This document shows positions 17,753 to 26,077 of a stretch of DNA of 64,000 nt, in pieces. A model generated the notes under the pieces. The model was not told the origin of the DNA. It saw nothing but the letters and a program-made list of their open reading frames with translations, and ran no database searches. The stretch spans positions 186,001-250,000 of the forward strand of contig CAJYAG010000002.1 in NCBI GenBank assembly GCA_913065125.1. Direction: 5' to 3'. How positions within the stretch are numbered: the stretch's first letter is position 1; each line of letters begins with the position of its first letter. The position numbers were made by a program, and so were the translations under genes. The DNA comes from an uncultured Flavobacteriaceae bacterium. GTDB lineage: Bacteria > Bacteroidota > Bacteroidia > Flavobacteriales > Flavobacteriaceae.

Positions 17753-17826
17753 CTCCTCCTCTAGGGCTCGAACCTAGGACCCTCTGATTAACAGTCAGAT
17801 GCTCTAACCAACTGAGCTAAGGAGGA
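17753..17826 (-). tRNA. tRNA-Asn (GTT)
   Basis: The 74-nt cloverleaf on the minus strand has acceptor TCCTCCT/AGGAGGA, D arm GCTC/GAGC, anticodon stem TCTGA/TCAGA with loop CTGTTAA (anticodon GTT), T stem CCTAG/CTAGG-type pairing and discriminator G73. CCA is not encoded in full. Confidence 0.95.
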
Positions 17827-17854
17827 GTTTGCAAGACTAAAAGTTTTGCGAGTG

Positions 17855-17885
17855 CAAATATAAATCTTTTTAAAAAACCGCCAAA
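17855..17885 (-). promoter_or_regulatory. Promoter of tRNA-Asn
   Basis: On the minus strand TTTG (17885-17882), a 19-bp spacer and TATATTTG (17862-17855) form a near-perfect Bacteroidota promoter. It predicts a start about 20 bases before the mature tRNA. Confidence 0.75.
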
Positions 17886-17959
17886 TTTTTTTGAAGAAAA
17901 AACAAAGAAATATTCATTCAATAAATTAAAAAAAGAAAGCTCATTTTTAGCAAAAGTTG

Positions 17960-17967
17960 TATTTTTG
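17960..17967 (+). promoter_or_regulatory. Promoter -7 box of sucA-sucB
   Basis: TATTTTTG matches TAnnTTTG. It lies 41 bp before the ATG at 18008 and inside the upstream extension of the frame, which argues for the later start. Confidence 0.5.
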
Positions 17968-18007
17968 TGTCAGTTATACTATTATACCCAAAGTATTAAA
18001 TAAATAT

Positions 18008-20740
18008 ATGGACAAATTTTCATTCTTAAACGCAGCACATACAGGTTTTATTGGAGATTTATATGATCAATATTTGATAAATCCAGATGCTGTTGAACCA
18101 AGTTGGAGGAGTTTTTTTCAAGGTTATGATTTAGCAAATGAAAATTACTCATTAACAGATGATGATGAATTTTACGCAGAAGTTCCCGATGATGTTAAAA
18201 AAGAATTTTTAGTTATCGACTTAATAAACGGCTATAGAACTCGCGGGCATTTATTTACAAAAACAAACCCTGTTAGAGAACGAAGAAAATACACTCCATC
18301 TTTAGCTATTGAAAACTTTGGATTATCTCAAAACGATTTAAATACAGTTTTTAATGCAAGTGATGTTTTAGGAATTGGCCCTAGAACTTTAACCGAAATT
18401 ATTGAACACTTAGAAAATGTGTATTGCAATTCTATTGGTGTTGAATACATGTATTTAAGAAATCCTGAAGAATTAAAATGGTGGCAAGATCGATTACATA
18501 AAAACAGTAACTTACCTAATTACAATGTAGATTCTAAAAAGTACATTCTACAAAAAGTAAATCAAGCTGTTGGTTTCGAAAATTTTTTACAAACTAAATA
18601 TGTTGGTCAAAAGCGTTTTTCTTTAGAAGGCGGAGAAGCATTAATTCCAGGATTAAGTGTTTTACTAAGAACTGCTGCAGAAAATTACGGTGTTAAAGAA
18701 TGTGTCCTTGGGATGGCACATCGTGGCCGTTTAAATGCATTAGTTAATATTTTTAAAAAACCCGTTAGAGAATTATTTAATGAGTTTGAAGGCAAGGATT
18801 TTGAAGATAAAGATTTAGATGGCGATGTCAAGTATCATCTAGGACTAACTCTAAGCAAGACATATAAAAACGGGCAAAGTATTAAAATGAATTTAGTACC
18901 AAACCCTTCACATTTAGAAACAGTTGGTGCTGTTACTGAAGGTATTGTTCGCGCAAAGATTGACAAAAAATACAAAGGAAATAATTCTAAAATATTACCG
19001 ATCGTTATTCATGGCGATGCAGCTATAGCCGGACAAGGAATTGTATATGAAATAGTACAAATGGCGCAGTTAAACGGTTATAAAACTGGTGGAACTGTAC
19101 ATCTTGTAGTAAACAATCAAGTGGGTTTTACAACAAACTATTTAGACGCAAGATCAAGCACCTATTGTACTGATATTGCTAAAGTAACACTATCACCAGT
19201 ATTACATGTAAATGCAGATGATGTAGAAGCCGTTTGTCATGCAATGGAAATTGCTATTGAATATAGAATGAAGTTTAAGAAAGATGTTTTTATTGATCTT
19301 CTAGGATATCGAAAATATGGCCATAACGAAGGTGATGAACCTCGTTTTACCCAACCTAACTTATACAAAGCAATTGCAAAACATAAAAACCTAAAAGATA
19401 TTTATGCCAATCAATTACTTAATGAAGGTACTGTTACAAAAGAGTATTTAACTCAAATTACAGATGAATTTAAATCAATGTTAGAAGTTGAGTTTGACAA
19501 AGCTAAACAAGACACATCTTCTAAAGTAAGAGAGTTTATGAAAACCACATGGAAAGGTTTTCTACGACAGGGAAAAGAAGCTATGTTATTGCCAGAAAAC
19601 ACAACATATGCCATAGAAAAATTAAAAAACATAGCCAAAGTTGTTTCTACAGTTCCAGAAAATGTGAAGTTTGTAAGAAAAGCAGAACGTATTTTAAAAG
19701 GAAGAGAAAAAATGGTTTTCGAATCTAATGAATTAGATTGGGGAATGGCAGAAACACTAGCCTATGGTTCATTATTAGAAGAAGGATATAACGTACGTAT
19801 TTCTGGACAAGATGTAGAGCGTGGAACTTTTTCACACAGACATGCAGTTTTACGTGATGAAATTACAGAGGAAAGAATCAACTTACTAAATACAAACCCT
19901 GAAAATAAAGGGAATATGACCATTTACAATTCTCATTTATCAGAATATGGTGTTTTAGGATTTGATTATGGGTACGCAATGGCCTTTCCAAATTGTTTGA
20001 CAATTTGGGAAGCACAATTTGGTGATTTCTCTAATGGAGCGCAAATTATGTTTGACCAATACATATCTGCATCAGAAGATAAATGGAAATTACAAAACGG
20101 AATTGTAATCTTATTGCCTCACGGATATGAAGGACAAGGTTCTGAGCATTCATCTGCCAGAATAGAACGTTATTTGCAATTATGTGCTGTAGATAATATG
20201 ATTGTAGCCAATTGTACAACTCCTGCAAATATGTATCATATTTTACGCAGACAAATGAAACGCAACTACAGAAAACCTTTAATTGTTTTTACACCAAAAA
20301 GTTTATTACGCCATCCAAAAGCTGTGAATCCTATCGAAGATTTAGCAAACGGAACTTTTCAAGAAGTAATTGACGATCATTTAGTTGATAAAGAAAAAGT
20401 TAAAAAAGTTGTATTTTGTATGGGTAAATTCTATTATGATTTACTTGCAGAACGCGAAAAATTAGAAAGAAACGATATTGCGTTGGTAAGAATAGAACAA
20501 TTATTCCCATTGCATGAAGAACAATTAGAAAATGTGATAGCAGCATATCCAACAGCAGAGCGTTTTGTTTGGGCACAAGAAGAACCAAAAAATATGGGAG
20601 CTTGGAGCTATATGTTAGAACGCTTTCCTAAGTTAAGGTTAGAAGTTGCATCTAGAGAATATCACGCAGTTCCTGCCGCCGGTTCTAGCGCACGTTTTAA
20701 AAAAAGACAACAAAAAGTTTTAGACAAAGTTTTTGATTAA
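18008..20740 (+). CDS. sucA: 2-oxoglutarate dehydrogenase E1 component
   Basis: E1 of the 2-oxoglutarate dehydrogenase complex decarboxylates 2-oxoglutarate with thiamine diphosphate in the TCA cycle. The N-terminal FLNAAHTGFIGDLYDQYL and SWRSFFQGYD form the E2-binding tail. MAHRGRLNALVN, the ThDP site GDAAIAGQG with the following NNQVGFTT, and the late HGYEGQGSEHSSARIERYLQ motif are all present. I take the ATG at 18008 (910 aa). The frame continues upstream to 17957, but that part overlaps the -7 box. sucB (E2) follows after 39 bp; the E3 gene is not in the window. Confidence 0.96.
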   Translation: MDKFSFLNAAHTGFIGDLYDQYLINPDAVEPSWRSFFQGYDLANENYSLTDDDEFYAEVPDDVKKEFLVIDLINGYRTRGHLFTKTNPVRERRKYTPSLAIENFGLSQNDLNTVFNASDVLGIGPRTLTEIIEHLENVYCNSIGVEYMYLRNPEELKWWQDRLHKNSNLPNYNVDSKKYILQKVNQAVGFENFLQTKYVGQKRFSLEGGEALIPGLSVLLRTAAENYGVKECVLGMAHRGRLNALVNIFKKPVRELFNEFEGKDFEDKDLDGDVKYHLGLTLSKTYKNGQSIKMNLVPNPSHLETVGAVTEGIVRAKIDKKYKGNNSKILPIVIHGDAAIAGQGIVYEIVQMAQLNGYKTGGTVHLVVNNQVGFTTNYLDARSSTYCTDIAKVTLSPVLHVNADDVEAVCHAMEIAIEYRMKFKKDVFIDLLGYRKYGHNEGDEPRFTQPNLYKAIAKHKNLKDIYANQLLNEGTVTKEYLTQITDEFKSMLEVEFDKAKQDTSSKVREFMKTTWKGFLRQGKEAMLLPENTTYAIEKLKNIAKVVSTVPENVKFVRKAERILKGREKMVFESNELDWGMAETLAYGSLLEEGYNVRISGQDVERGTFSHRHAVLRDEITEERINLLNTNPENKGNMTIYNSHLSEYGVLGFDYGYAMAFPNCLTIWEAQFGDFSNGAQIMFDQYISASEDKWKLQNGIVILLPHGYEGQGSEHSSARIERYLQLCAVDNMIVANCTTPANMYHILRRQMKRNYRKPLIVFTPKSLLRHPKAVNPIEDLANGTFQEVIDDHLVDKEKVKKVVFCMGKFYYDLLAEREKLERNDIALVRIEQLFPLHEEQLENVIAAYPTAERFVWAQEEPKNMGAWSYMLERFPKLRLEVASREYHAVPAAGSSARFKKRQQKVLDKVFD

Positions 20741-20779
20741 AAAATAAAGAAATTTAGATAAAAATAAAATTCAGTACTG

Positions 20780-21988
20780 ATGATTTTAGAAATGAAAGTT
20801 CCTTCTCCGGGAGAATCAATTACAGAAGTAGAAATTGCAACTTGGTTAGTTGAAGATGGAGATTATGTTGAAAAAGACCAACCAATTGCAGAAGTAGACT
20901 CTGACAAAGCAACCTTAGAATTACCTGCTGAAGAAAGCGGAATTATTACGCTAAAAGCAGAAGAAGGCGATGCCGTTGCTGTTGGCGAAGTAGTCTGTTT
21001 AATAGATACTAGCGCCGCAAAGCCCGAAGGGAAATCAACACCTAACGAAGAAGAAACTACAGAAAAAGTCGAAGTAAAGAAAGCTGAAGCTCCAAAAACA
21101 ACAACCTATGCAACCGGAACAGCCTCTCCTGCAGCTAAAAAAGTATTAGCTGAAAAAGGAATCGATGCAGCTTCTGTAAGCGGAACTGGAAAAGCTGGTA
21201 GAATTACGAAAGATGATGCTGTAAAAGCAGTGCCTTCTATGGGAACTCAGCCCGCAAACGGTTCAAGAGGAACAGAACGCAAAAAAATGTCTATGTTGCG
21301 TAGAAAAGTTGCTGAACGTTTGGTTGCTGTAAAAAGTGAAACTGCAATGTTAACTACATTTAATGAAGTAAACATGCAACCAATCTTTGACTTACGTTCT
21401 CAATACAAAGAAGATTTTAAAGCAAAACACGGTGTTGGATTAGGCTTTATGTCTTTCTTTACCTTAGCAGTTGTGAGAGCATTAAAAATGTATCCTGATG
21501 TAAATTCTATGATTGATGGAGATTTTCAAATCAAACACGATTTTCAAGATATTTCTATTGCAGTTTCTGGCCCTAAAGGATTAATGGTTCCTGTAATTAG
21601 AAATGCAGAAAATTTATCTTTTAGAGGTGTAGAATCTGAAGTAAAACGTTTGGCTTTAAGAGCTAGAGACGGACAAATAACTGTTGATGAAATGACAGGA
21701 GGAACATTTACCATTACTAATGGTGGAGTTTTTGGCTCAATGTTATCAACACCAATTATCAATCCTCCACAAAGTGGAATTTTAGGAATGCACAATATTG
21801 TAAACAGACCAATGGCTGTTGATGGACAAGTGGTAATTCAGCCAATAATGTATGTGGCATTATCTTATGATCACAGAATTATTGATGGGCGTGAATCTGT
21901 TGGATTCTTAGTTGCAATAAAAGAAGCATTAGAAAATCCAGTAGAATTATTGATGGATAATGATATTAAAAAAGCATTAGAAATGTAA
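20780..21988 (+). CDS. sucB: Dihydrolipoyl succinyltransferase (2-oxoglutarate dehydrogenase E2)
   Basis: E2 passes the succinyl group from lipoate to CoA and forms the complex core. The 402 residues show one lipoyl domain with Lys43 in [12 protein letters not shown], an Ala/Pro/Thr/Glu-rich linker (about 75-110), a peripheral-subunit-binding domain (about 112-150, [18 protein letters not shown] and [10 protein letters not shown]) and the catalytic domain. The catalytic His365 and Asp369 lie in [10 protein letters not shown]. The sequence ends ALEM, without the DL motif of some relatives. It is cotranscribed with sucA and ends at a terminator. Confidence 0.96.
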   Translation: MILEMKVPSPGESITEVEIATWLVEDGDYVEKDQPIAEVDSDKATLELPAEESGIITLKAEEGDAVAVGEVVCLIDTSAAKPEGKSTPNEEETTEKVEVKKAEAPKTTTYATGTASPAAKKVLAEKGIDAASVSGTGKAGRITKDDAVKAVPSMGTQPANGSRGTERKKMSMLRRKVAERLVAVKSETAMLTTFNEVNMQPIFDLRSQYKEDFKAKHGVGLGFMSFFTLAVVRALKMYPDVNSMIDGDFQIKHDFQDISIAVSGPKGLMVPVIRNAENLSFRGVESEVKRLALRARDGQITVDEMTGGTFTITNGGVFGSMLSTPIINPPQSGILGMHNIVNRPMAVDGQVVIQPIMYVALSYDHRIIDGRESVGFLVAIKEALENPVELLMDNDIKKALEM

Positions 21989-22026
21989 ATTGGATTTCTA
22001 GATTCTTAGAAATTTTAGAAATAAAT

Positions 22027-22055
22027 AATCCTGAGCATATTGCTCGGGATTTTTT
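22027..22055 (+). terminator. Rho-independent terminator after sucB
   Basis: AATCCTGAGCA pairs with TGCTCGGGATT (one T-G wobble) across a three-base loop and is followed by a T run. Confidence 0.8.
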
Positions 22056-22218
22056 AGTTATTATCAACTACTAACTTGTTAATAATAACCTATGTATACA
22101 ACTTTGCAAGCTACAATTACAAAAATTGTGTTAAAAACTGTTAAAAGACACTCTTTTAGAACCTCTTAATCGTTCTTTTTTGTAATATCGCACTACTTAA
22201 CTATAACAACCGAATCAA

Positions 22219-23769
22219 ATGAAAAAAACACTATTACTATTAAGCGTAATGTTTATAGCATTTTCTTGTAAAAAAGAAGCAACACATGAGGATGTTGTCG
22301 CTTATGGGAGCACTATTACCCAAGAAGAATTAAAAGAGCATTTATATGTTTATGCTTCTGATGAATTTGAAGGACGTGATACTGGGTCTCCAGGACAAAA
22401 AAAAGCTGTTGAATACATTAAAAAACACTACGAAGCTTTAGGAATTAATTCTTTAATTGATGGAAACTATTTTCAGAATGTACCATTAAACATTGTAAAA
22501 ACTCCAGAAGTAAGCATCTCTGTAAACGGAAAATCATTTAGTTATTTTGACGATTTTATTTCGCAAACAGCTGCAGCTACAGGAACTGTAAATGCTTCTG
22601 AAGTGGTGTATGCAGGTTACGGAATTGATGATGAAAAATATTCTGACTACAACAACCTTGATGTAAAAGGGAAAATAGTAGTTGTTAGAAGTGGAGAACC
22701 AACAGATAAAGCTGGTAACAATGTAATTACTGGTGATAAAAAAGCTTCAAAATGGTCTAATGGTCGTCAAGCACTTTCATCAAAAAGAAATGCAGCAAAA
22801 GACAACGGAGCAAAAGCTTTATTTTTTATGGATGACGCATTGTTTACGCGTTATTCAAAATTATATAAAGAACGTGAAGAAAAAGGAGGCAGTAATAGAT
22901 TGTCACTACCAACTAAGCAAGATGGTGATGCAGAAATGTACTATTTCTTAATTAGCGAAAAAATGGGGAAAGCATTAGTAAGTAACATTACAAAATCGAC
23001 TAAAACCGTTTCAGTTGCAACCAAGTTTGAAATGAATTTTAAAAGTATTACCGTTTCTCAACCATCAGAAAATGTTGTAGCAATGATTAAAGGTTCTGAA
23101 AAACCAGAAGAATACATTATTATTTCTGCACATTTAGATCACGTTGGTGTAAATGCAAAAGGAGAAATCTTTAATGGAGCAGATGATGATGGTTCTGGAA
23201 CAGTTTCTATGTTAGAAATTGCTCAAGCATTTAAAAAAGCGGTTGATAATGGTCACACACCTAAACGTTCTGTTATTTTCTTACACGTAACTGGAGAAGA
23301 AAAAGGATTATTAGGATCTAGATACTACACAGATTACGAGCCTTTAGTTCCTTTAGCAAATACAGTTGCTAACTTAAATATTGACATGGTTGGTCGTATT
23401 GATCCAAAACGTGAAGGAGACAGAAATTATATTTATTTAATTGGTGCAGATAAATTAAGTACAGAATTACACGAAGTTTCTGAACAAGTAAACAAAACGT
23501 TTACAAATATTGAGTTAGATTATACGTACAACGACGAAAACGACCCAAATCGTTTTTACTACCGTTCTGACCACTATAACTTTGCAAAAAATAACATTCC
23601 AATTATTTTCTATTTTAATGGAACACATGATGACTATCACAGACATACAGATACTCCAGACAAAATTAACTATGACTTGCTAGAAAACAGATCTCGTCTT
23701 GTTTTCCATACAGCTTGGGAGTTAGCTAACAGAGAAAACCGTATTGTTGTAGATAAGGCTACAGAATAA
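22219..23769 (+). CDS. M28-family zinc aminopeptidase, lipoprotein
   Basis: The 516-residue protein starts with a lipoprotein signal (MKKTLLLLSVMFIAFSC, lipidated Cys17) and so should sit on a membrane facing the periplasm or surface. Residues about 100-270 hold a PA-like insert. The M28 peptidase core shows the two-zinc ligands: His305 and Asp307 (AHLDHVG), the bridging Asp in ADDDGSG (322-324), the general base Glu360 and ligand Glu361 (TGEEKGLLGS), Asp389 (NIDMVG), and a His in DDYHRHTDT near 475-477. It probably trims amino acids from peptides. It is monocistronic between terminators; its promoter was not identified. Confidence 0.92.
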   Translation: MKKTLLLLSVMFIAFSCKKEATHEDVVAYGSTITQEELKEHLYVYASDEFEGRDTGSPGQKKAVEYIKKHYEALGINSLIDGNYFQNVPLNIVKTPEVSISVNGKSFSYFDDFISQTAAATGTVNASEVVYAGYGIDDEKYSDYNNLDVKGKIVVVRSGEPTDKAGNNVITGDKKASKWSNGRQALSSKRNAAKDNGAKALFFMDDALFTRYSKLYKEREEKGGSNRLSLPTKQDGDAEMYYFLISEKMGKALVSNITKSTKTVSVATKFEMNFKSITVSQPSENVVAMIKGSEKPEEYIIISAHLDHVGVNAKGEIFNGADDDGSGTVSMLEIAQAFKKAVDNGHTPKRSVIFLHVTGEEKGLLGSRYYTDYEPLVPLANTVANLNIDMVGRIDPKREGDRNYIYLIGADKLSTELHEVSEQVNKTFTNIELDYTYNDENDPNRFYYRSDHYNFAKNNIPIIFYFNGTHDDYHRHTDTPDKINYDLLENRSRLVFHTAWELANRENRIVVDKATE

Positions 23770-23790
23770 TAACATACATTCTTAAACTAT

Positions 23791-23819
23791 AAAAAGCCTT
23801 CCGTTGGGGAGGCTTTTTT
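23791..23819 (+). terminator. Rho-independent terminator after the M28 peptidase gene
   Basis: AAAAAGCCTTCC and GGGAGGCTTTTT pair (one wobble) around GTTG, followed by T. Confidence 0.85.
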
Positions 23820-23932
23820 ATTTACCCTTTCTATATAATTTGATAATATTAGATAAATTTTATTAAAACGGGAATCCTATTTGTTGCTTAACAAAATCTT
23901 TATGTCCAAACAATTTTATCCATTTTTTACAA

Positions 23933-23967
23933 ACTCATTTTTTGATTGTTTAACTTGCAACAAAAAT
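23933..23967 (+). repeat. 35-bp direct repeat, left copy
   Basis: This copy begins ACTCATTTTTTGATTG and ends CTTGCAACAAAAAT. It matches the copy at 26037-26071 in 34 of 35 positions (A against T at position 21). Each copy lies directly before a start codon: the LytTR gene here, the helicase gene for the other. The two copies bracket a three-gene block. Confidence 0.85.
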
Positions 23968-23982
23968 TTTCAAGGTTAAAAA

Positions 23983-24780
23983 ATGATGAAAGTAAATAAT
24001 ACAAAAAGTAAACTTCTAAATCCAAGTTTTAGATTATTAGTTGTGTTTTGTGTTATCTTATATGGTTTGGCTATTTTTCAAGATTACATTTTCTCTAAAG
24101 TGAAACCCGCAAGTTTTTATTGGTCAGACACCATGCTTTATAATATTTATTGGCTCTTATTTATCCCTTTTCTAAAAATTGCCAATTCCATTTATCATAA
24201 GGTTCAACCCAAATCATTAGTAAACAAAATTCTTTACGCTTCAATTACTGCATTTGTATTTAGCATATTGCATATATTTCTTTTTACTTCCATTTTTATT
24301 ATAGGAAGTCATATTATATTTCCTATTCCACACCGGTTTCTAACCATATTTAAAAATGCGATTTCTAATCAGTTACAAATTACAATTATCGCATATTTAT
24401 GTAGTCCTTTTGTTATTGATTACTTTAAAAGGAAAAGGCACACTCAAAAAGTCAACAAAACCATAATATTAAAAAACGGGACACGAAGAATTAAAATAGA
24501 CACTTCTTCAATTTTATTTATTAAAACAGACCGACCTTATACAAAGGTATATTCAAAGGATAAAAAATTTCTACACGATGAAAGCTTGAAAAAACTTGAA
24601 AAATTATTAGATCCTCAAATCTTTCTTAGAATCCACCGCTCTGCAATTCTTAATAAAAATCACATCACCGAATTGAAATCACGAAAAAATGGTGATTATG
24701 ATGGTATTTTAACAAATGGTCAAACTGTTCGGTTTAGCAGACATTATCGTCAGAACTGGAATGAGTTGTTAAACCACTAA
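23983..24780 (+). CDS. Membrane-bound LytTR-type DNA-binding regulator
   Basis: The 265-residue protein has four predicted membrane helices (about 17-33, 50-70, 83-107, 130-147) followed by a C-terminal LytTR DNA-binding domain (about 158-260). The LytTR part shows ILFIKTDRPYTKVYSKDKK, the LRIHRSAILNKNHI motif and RFSRHYRQNW. There is no receiver domain or histidine kinase beside it, so it is a one-component regulator that may sense a membrane or envelope signal directly. It is followed by genes for a secreted dioxygenase-like protein and a DoxX membrane protein on the same strand, whose control is its most likely task (inference). Two ATG codons stand at the start. Confidence 0.85.
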   Translation: MMKVNNTKSKLLNPSFRLLVVFCVILYGLAIFQDYIFSKVKPASFYWSDTMLYNIYWLLFIPFLKIANSIYHKVQPKSLVNKILYASITAFVFSILHIFLFTSIFIIGSHIIFPIPHRFLTIFKNAISNQLQITIIAYLCSPFVIDYFKRKRHTQKVNKTIILKNGTRRIKIDTSSILFIKTDRPYTKVYSKDKKFLHDESLKKLEKLLDPQIFLRIHRSAILNKNHITELKSRKNGDYDGILTNGQTVRFSRHYRQNWNELLNH

Positions 24781-24875
24781 GCTTTAAAACCAATCCTGTT
24801 AGCCTATTTTCTGATAGTTCCCTTTTCAACACATTAGATTTTTTGGACTTTTGATGTTCATTAAAATTTAAAACA

Positions 24876-25535
24876 ATGACTCATAAAAAAAACATTATAG
24901 CGTTATCCATAGCTATTTTATTCATTACAATTAACGTGTGTTCACAATCAACTAAAAAATATAATGCAAATTTAAAAACAGGTATTTCCTCAAAAAATAC
25001 GAATCAAAAAGATTGTAATTGGTGTGGAGCTTTTGAAGCTCCGGAAGATGTTTCTTGGAGAACTATTATTCCACCAAAAGAGGAACAAGGAGACAAACTA
25101 ATTATTTCTGGAACCATTTATTTGCCTGATGGTAAAACGCCTGTAAAAGATGTCATTATTTACGTTTATCACACCAACACGAAAGGAGTCTATCCAAAAA
25201 AAGGAAATGAAAAAGAAAATGGAAAACACCATGGATACTTGAGAGGATGGATGAAAACAAATTCAAATGGTAAGTATGAATTTGAGACCATTCGCCCTGC
25301 TCCTTATCGTACTCACGACGGAGAACCAGCACACATACATTATAATATTGAAGCTCCTGATTACCCTGAATATTGGTTAACTGGACTATGGTTTGCTGAT
25401 GATTATAGGGTGAATGAATATAAAGATAAAATTGAAAGAAATGGTGGATTTTCTAACATTATAACCTTAACAAAAGATGAAAACAATATCTTAAGAGGTA
25501 CAAGAAATATTATTCTAGAAAAATTTAATGATTAA
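24876..25535 (+). CDS. Exported intradiol ring-cleavage dioxygenase-like protein
   Basis: The 219-residue protein has an N-terminal export signal (hydrophobic stretch at about 8-20, then CSQS) and a beta-sandwich of the protocatechuate/catechol intradiol dioxygenase family. All four non-haem Fe(III) ligands can be placed by motif: Tyr106 (TKGVYPKK), Tyr144 (RPAPYRTHDG), His153 and His155 (PAHIHYNI). The WMKTNSNGKYEFETI strand also fits. Known intradiol enzymes are cytoplasmic and sit in aromatic degradation operons; this one is exported and no catabolic gene is near. The segment DCNWCGAFEAPEDVSW before the domain, with a CxxC pair, is characteristic of the extracellular subgroup. The substrate is unknown. 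The next gene (DoxX) starts 3 bp after its stop. Confidence 0.82.
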   Translation: MTHKKNIIALSIAILFITINVCSQSTKKYNANLKTGISSKNTNQKDCNWCGAFEAPEDVSWRTIIPPKEEQGDKLIISGTIYLPDGKTPVKDVIIYVYHTNTKGVYPKKGNEKENGKHHGYLRGWMKTNSNGKYEFETIRPAPYRTHDGEPAHIHYNIEAPDYPEYWLTGLWFADDYRVNEYKDKIERNGGFSNIITLTKDENNILRGTRNIILEKFND

Positions 25536-25538
25536 GTT

Positions 25539-25994
25539 ATGAATTCAATATCATTTTTAAACAAATCGATTTTTACTACCTCTGAAATAGGTGTCAGTTT
25601 TAGTTTACTTATAGTAAGGATTGGAATATCATTTTCTATGATTTATTTACATGGATATCCAAGACTTATAAATTTCAGTACTATTCATACTGAATTTGCC
25701 GATCCATTAGGTATCGGAACCACCTTAAGTTTAAGCCTTGTTGTGTTTGCCGAATTTTTTTGTTCTACATTCTTAATAGTTGGGTTGTTTACAAGGTGGA
25801 GCTGTATTCCATTAATAATTACAATGATCGTTGCGACTTGGGTAGTTAATGGCGGAAAAGGTTTTATTTTTCAAGAAAAGAGTTTTATTTTTTTAATTAC
25901 CTACATCTGTCTATTAATAAGCGGAGGAGGTTATTTTTCTTTAGATTATCTACTATTGGGTAGGAAAATGAAAACTAAAAAACAAACACACTAG
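25539..25994 (+). CDS. DoxX-family membrane protein
   Basis: The 151-residue protein has four hydrophobic segments (about 20-42, 62-83, 88-105, 112-135) and the DoxX-type features: a short N-terminal amphipathic part, then LIVRIGISFSMIYLHGYPRL, VVFAEFFCSTFLIVGLFTRW and GGGYFSLDYLL at the end. DoxX proteins accompany quinone- or thiol-linked redox enzymes, but most have no proven activity. The 3-bp gap to the dioxygenase-like gene suggests translational coupling and a joint role at the cell envelope. Confidence 0.85.
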   Translation: MNSISFLNKSIFTTSEIGVSFSLLIVRIGISFSMIYLHGYPRLINFSTIHTEFADPLGIGTTLSLSLVVFAEFFCSTFLIVGLFTRWSCIPLIITMIVATWVVNGGKGFIFQEKSFIFLITYICLLISGGGYFSLDYLLLGRKMKTKKQTH

Positions 25995-26036
25995 CAAAAC
26001 CTCTAAATCAAAAACAAATTTCTTTAATTTTTATAC

Positions 26037-26071
26037 ACTCATTTTTTGATTGTTTATCTTGCAACAAAAAT
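26037..26071 (+). repeat. 35-bp direct repeat, right copy
   Basis: This is the partner of the repeat at 23933-23967, 2,104 bp away and in the same orientation, with 34 of 35 bases identical. It ends 6 bp before the ATG of the helicase gene. Confidence 0.85.
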
Positions 26072-26077
26072 GCTACC

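Noticed and set aside
23933-23967. The direct repeat as a plain promoter pair
   Set aside because: No pair of TTTG and TAnnTTTG elements with 18-20 bp spacing fits inside it, and 34 of 35 identical bases exceed what a core promoter would need.
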